NCBI GenBank assembly: GCA_000998185.1
Contig: LCCW01000064.1
Location: 1-6,792 of the forward strand
Length of the DNA: 6,792 nt
Reading direction: 5' to 3'
Source: Candidatus Kuenenbacteria bacterium GW2011_GWA2_42_15
GTDB taxonomy: Bacteria; Patescibacteriota; Patescibacteriia; UBA2196; GWA2-42-15
Shown here: piece after piece, positions 5,941-6,792 of the stretch
How the letters are laid out: each line of letters begins with the position of its first letter
How positions within the stretch are numbered: position 1 is the first letter of the stretch
Position numbers and translations under genes: made by a program
The notes under the pieces: model-generated
What the model was told of the DNA's origin: nothing
Database searches by the model: none
Seen by the model: the letters and a program-made list of their open reading frames with translations, nothing else

Positions 5941-6003
5941 ATGTGGCTAATAGCTTTTATTGTAATTTGGGGGTTGTTCTCCTATGTTGCAATAAAATTT
6001 TAG
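5941..6003 (+). CDS. Putative 20-residue single-span membrane peptide
   Basis: An ATG at 5941 is preceded by AAAGGAGG (5926-5933) at the ideal seven-base spacing, one of the best ribosome-binding sites in the window. It opens a 20-codon frame ending in TAG. The product starts MWLIAFIVIWG and ends VAIKF. It is hydrophobic throughout with a single C-terminal Lys, as expected for a tiny one-helix membrane peptide. A second small membrane ORF follows 23 bases later with its own strong Shine-Dalgarno sequence, and a hairpin terminator closes the unit. I recognise no family. It could act as a leader peptide for the next ORF or as a membrane peptide in its own right. Support comes only from the ribosome-binding site, composition and context. 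Confidence 0.5.
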   Translation: MWLIAFIVIWGLFSYVAIKF

Positions 6004-6026
6004 TTTTTTGTCAAAAAGGAGGACGC

Positions 6027-6152
6027 ATGTTCGCAGGATTGGAACAAATCGTAGAGGTGATTGTCGTAGCAGTGGCTATAGCGATAATTGCGGCGGCTAT
6101 TATTGACCTCAAAGAGACCCGCTCCAGCGAGAATGGATCTGGAGAGCGGTAA
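6027..6152 (+). CDS. Putative 41-residue single-span membrane protein
   Basis: The ATG at 6027 follows AAAAAGGAGG (6013-6022) with a four-base gap. That fixes this start over the longer frame, which is open back to a TTG at 5916 and would overlap the upstream ORF. The product has a short N-terminus with Glu6 and Glu10, one alanine- and isoleucine-rich transmembrane helix (about 8-27), and a charged hydrophilic tail starting DLKETRSSEN, so a bitopic protein with a probably cytoplasmic C-terminus. The TAA is four bases before a strong terminator hairpin. Family and function are unknown. Being the last ORF before a terminator, after a similarly built mini-ORF, argues for a real two-gene transcript. 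Confidence 0.55.
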   Translation: MFAGLEQIVEVIVVAVAIAIIAAAIIDLKETRSSENGSGER

Positions 6153-6155
6153 AAT

Positions 6156-6205
6156 AAAAAGGGAGCAGACATCGGAAATCCATTTAGATGTTGTTCCCTT
6201 TTTTT
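6156..6205 (+). terminator. Strong rho-independent terminator, probably bidirectional
   Basis: AAAAAGGGAGCAGACATC (6156-6173) pairs with GATGTTGTTCCCTTTTT (6187-6203) through about 17 pairs, including G-U wobbles and one bulged A, around a 13-base loop. The T-run on one side and A-run on the other let it work in both directions. On the plus strand it ends the two small membrane ORFs. Confidence 0.82.
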
Positions 6206-6333
6206 CTTTGGGACCTTCGCGGTCAGTGCTAACCATAGCGTCTCCTCAGTGTTTGTTGAATAGCTCCTCAATTACTACGGGTCCAATACTAAATACTATC
6301 CAACCCTAAGTGGTCAAAAATGGATAAGTGGAT
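6206..6333. other. Gap between two facing terminators
   Basis: These 128 bases separate the plus-strand terminator from the minus-strand one. On the minus strand they hold a TTGACC word (near 6311-6317) that could be a -35, two GAGGAG words, and an ATG at 6236 with good spacing from the second. The ORF from that ATG crosses the terminator and opposes the 41-residue ORF, so I do not call it. A small hairpin GACC-TTCGC-GGTC lies near 6211-6224. Confidence 0.35.
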
Positions 6334-6336
6334 AAA
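6321..6336. repeat. Tandem TGGATAA octamers next to the terminator
   Basis: TGGATAAG (6321-6328) and TGGATAAA (6329-6336) are adjacent. Read on the minus strand they give TTATCCAC and TTATCCAT, which resemble the DnaA box but miss its last bases. They overlap the T-run of the terminator. Confidence 0.45.
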
Positions 6337-6369
6337 AAATCATCGGCCCGACAATGGTTCGGACAAGAT
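6334..6369 (-). terminator. Probable terminator of the tgt-small membrane protein unit
   Basis: On the minus strand ATC-TT-GTCCGA (6369-6359) pairs with TCGGGC-C-GAT (6351-6342) around a seven-base loop, followed by GATTTTTT (T-run 6339-6334). The stem has nine pairs, one of them G-U, with a small internal loop. It lies 23 bases past the stop of the 48-residue ORF. Confidence 0.55.
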
Positions 6370-6391
6370 ATTTTTAAACCCCATTCCCCTT

Positions 6392-6538
6392 TTAGTGTGT
6401 CCCGCATTTTGAGAAAATTGCCATATAGAATATGGCAAAAATTACAAGAGCAACAATCACTGGCAAAATTGCAATATGGAAGAATACAATAAGACAATAT
6501 AGAGCGGCCAACCCTATCAAAGTTGCGATGTATTTCAC
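6392..6538 (-). CDS. Putative 48-residue membrane protein downstream of tgt
   Basis: A GTG at 6538 is preceded by AAAAGGAG (6552-6545 on the minus strand) at six-base spacing, and the frame runs 48 codons to a TAA. The start is easily missed because it is GTG and the ORF is short. The product begins MKYIATLIGLAALYCLIVFF. It is hydrophobic up to about residue 43, with His21 and Pro26 splitting it into two likely transmembrane helices (4-20 and 22-43), and ends in a short polar FSKCGTH tail. Its start is 24 bases after the tgt stop and a probable terminator follows, so it is likely the last gene of the tgt transcript. I recognise no family; two-helix mini-proteins are too short for a function guess. 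Confidence 0.6.
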   Translation of the reverse strand: MKYIATLIGLAALYCLIVFFHIAILPVIVALVIFAIFYMAIFSKCGTH

Positions 6539-6562
6539 GGCTTTCTCCTTTTCTTGGTTTTA

Positions 6563-6792
6563 TTATTGATTTGGTTTTTGTCTAACTGTTTTCATCAACC
6601 TAGCATAAAACTCCAAATTATTCAAGCTGGCGAGGCGTTGGCCCAGGGATTTACTGACTTTAAAAAGATGGTGTAAATAGGACTTGGAATGCTCGCGCAG
6701 TTCCGGAAGCTTGCTGTCCGCGTTTATCGGCGAAAAATCCTTGGCAAATTTCGCGTTGGTAATATTTAAAATTATATAAAAATCTTTTCCAA
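6563..6792 (-). CDS. tgt: tRNA-guanine(34) transglycosylase, C-terminal fragment
   Basis: The minus strand from the right edge encodes the last 75 residues of a Tgt, the enzyme that exchanges guanine-34 for a queuine precursor in tRNAs with GUN anticodons. LNITNAKFAKDFSPI (8-22 of the fragment) matches the family's NIxNAxYxxDFxPI. HSKSYLHHLFKVSKSLGQRL (34-53) followed by NNLEFYARLMKTVR matches the SRAYLHHL...LG.RL..IHNL.YY.RLM..IR end of E. coli Tgt. The zinc site is altered: the CxCxxC spacing is occupied by S26, L28 and L31, and the fourth ligand (His333 in E. coli) aligns with N57. The protein also ends soon after the last helix. The catalytic Asp residues lie beyond the window. A 48-residue membrane ORF follows. 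Confidence 0.88.
   Translation of the reverse strand, partial: GKDFYIILNITNAKFAKDFSPINADSKLPELREHSKSYLHHLFKVSKSLGQRLASLNNLEFYARLMKTVRQKPNQ

Noticed and set aside
5916..6026. Upstream extension of the 41-residue ORF to a TTG at 5916
   Set aside because: The extension overlaps the 20-residue ORF and its ribosome-binding site, has no binding site of its own, and the internal ATG at 6027 has a strong one.

Overview
The window looks like a piece of chromosome from a small-genome bacterium, most plausibly of the Candidate Phyla Radiation (Patescibacteria, Parcubacteria-like). The hints are short AT-rich spacers filled with heptanucleotide tandem repeats, a GC-rich palindrome lying inside a reading frame, mostly leaderless-looking housekeeping genes without Shine-Dalgarno sequences, and divergent versions of familiar proteins. 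No taxonomic marker was searched, so this placement is an inference.

Layout. (1) 1-2281, minus strand: a cell-surface polysaccharide pair. A GT2-family glycosyltransferase (1436-2281) is followed by a polytopic O-antigen ligase/polymerase-like protein. That protein starts at 1275, is broken by a one-base frameshift near 892-899, and runs off the left edge. (2) 2282-2566: a divergent spacer with a perfect DnaA box, a possible promoter and repeat arrays. (3) 2567-4693, plus strand: dnaB (replicative helicase) and recR (recombinational repair), three bases apart and probably co-transcribed. (4) 4690-5866, minus strand: rplU (ribosomal protein L21), transcribed from a near-consensus sigma70 promoter, then a 273-residue charged coiled-coil protein of unknown function whose stop codon overlaps the recR stop. 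(5) 5926-6205, plus strand: two tiny single-span membrane-protein ORFs with strong Shine-Dalgarno sequences, closed by a strong hairpin terminator. (6) 6334-6792, minus strand: the C-terminal end of tRNA-guanine transglycosylase (tgt), then a 48-residue membrane protein with a strong Shine-Dalgarno sequence, then a probable terminator.

Functionally, the centre is replication, repair and translation, and the left side is envelope glycan synthesis. The two points most worth a second look are the tgt end, where all four expected zinc ligands are replaced, and the three unannotated mini membrane proteins on both sides of a pair of facing terminators. I found no CRISPR array, transposase, rRNA or tRNA gene. 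No clearly new multi-gene system is evident.
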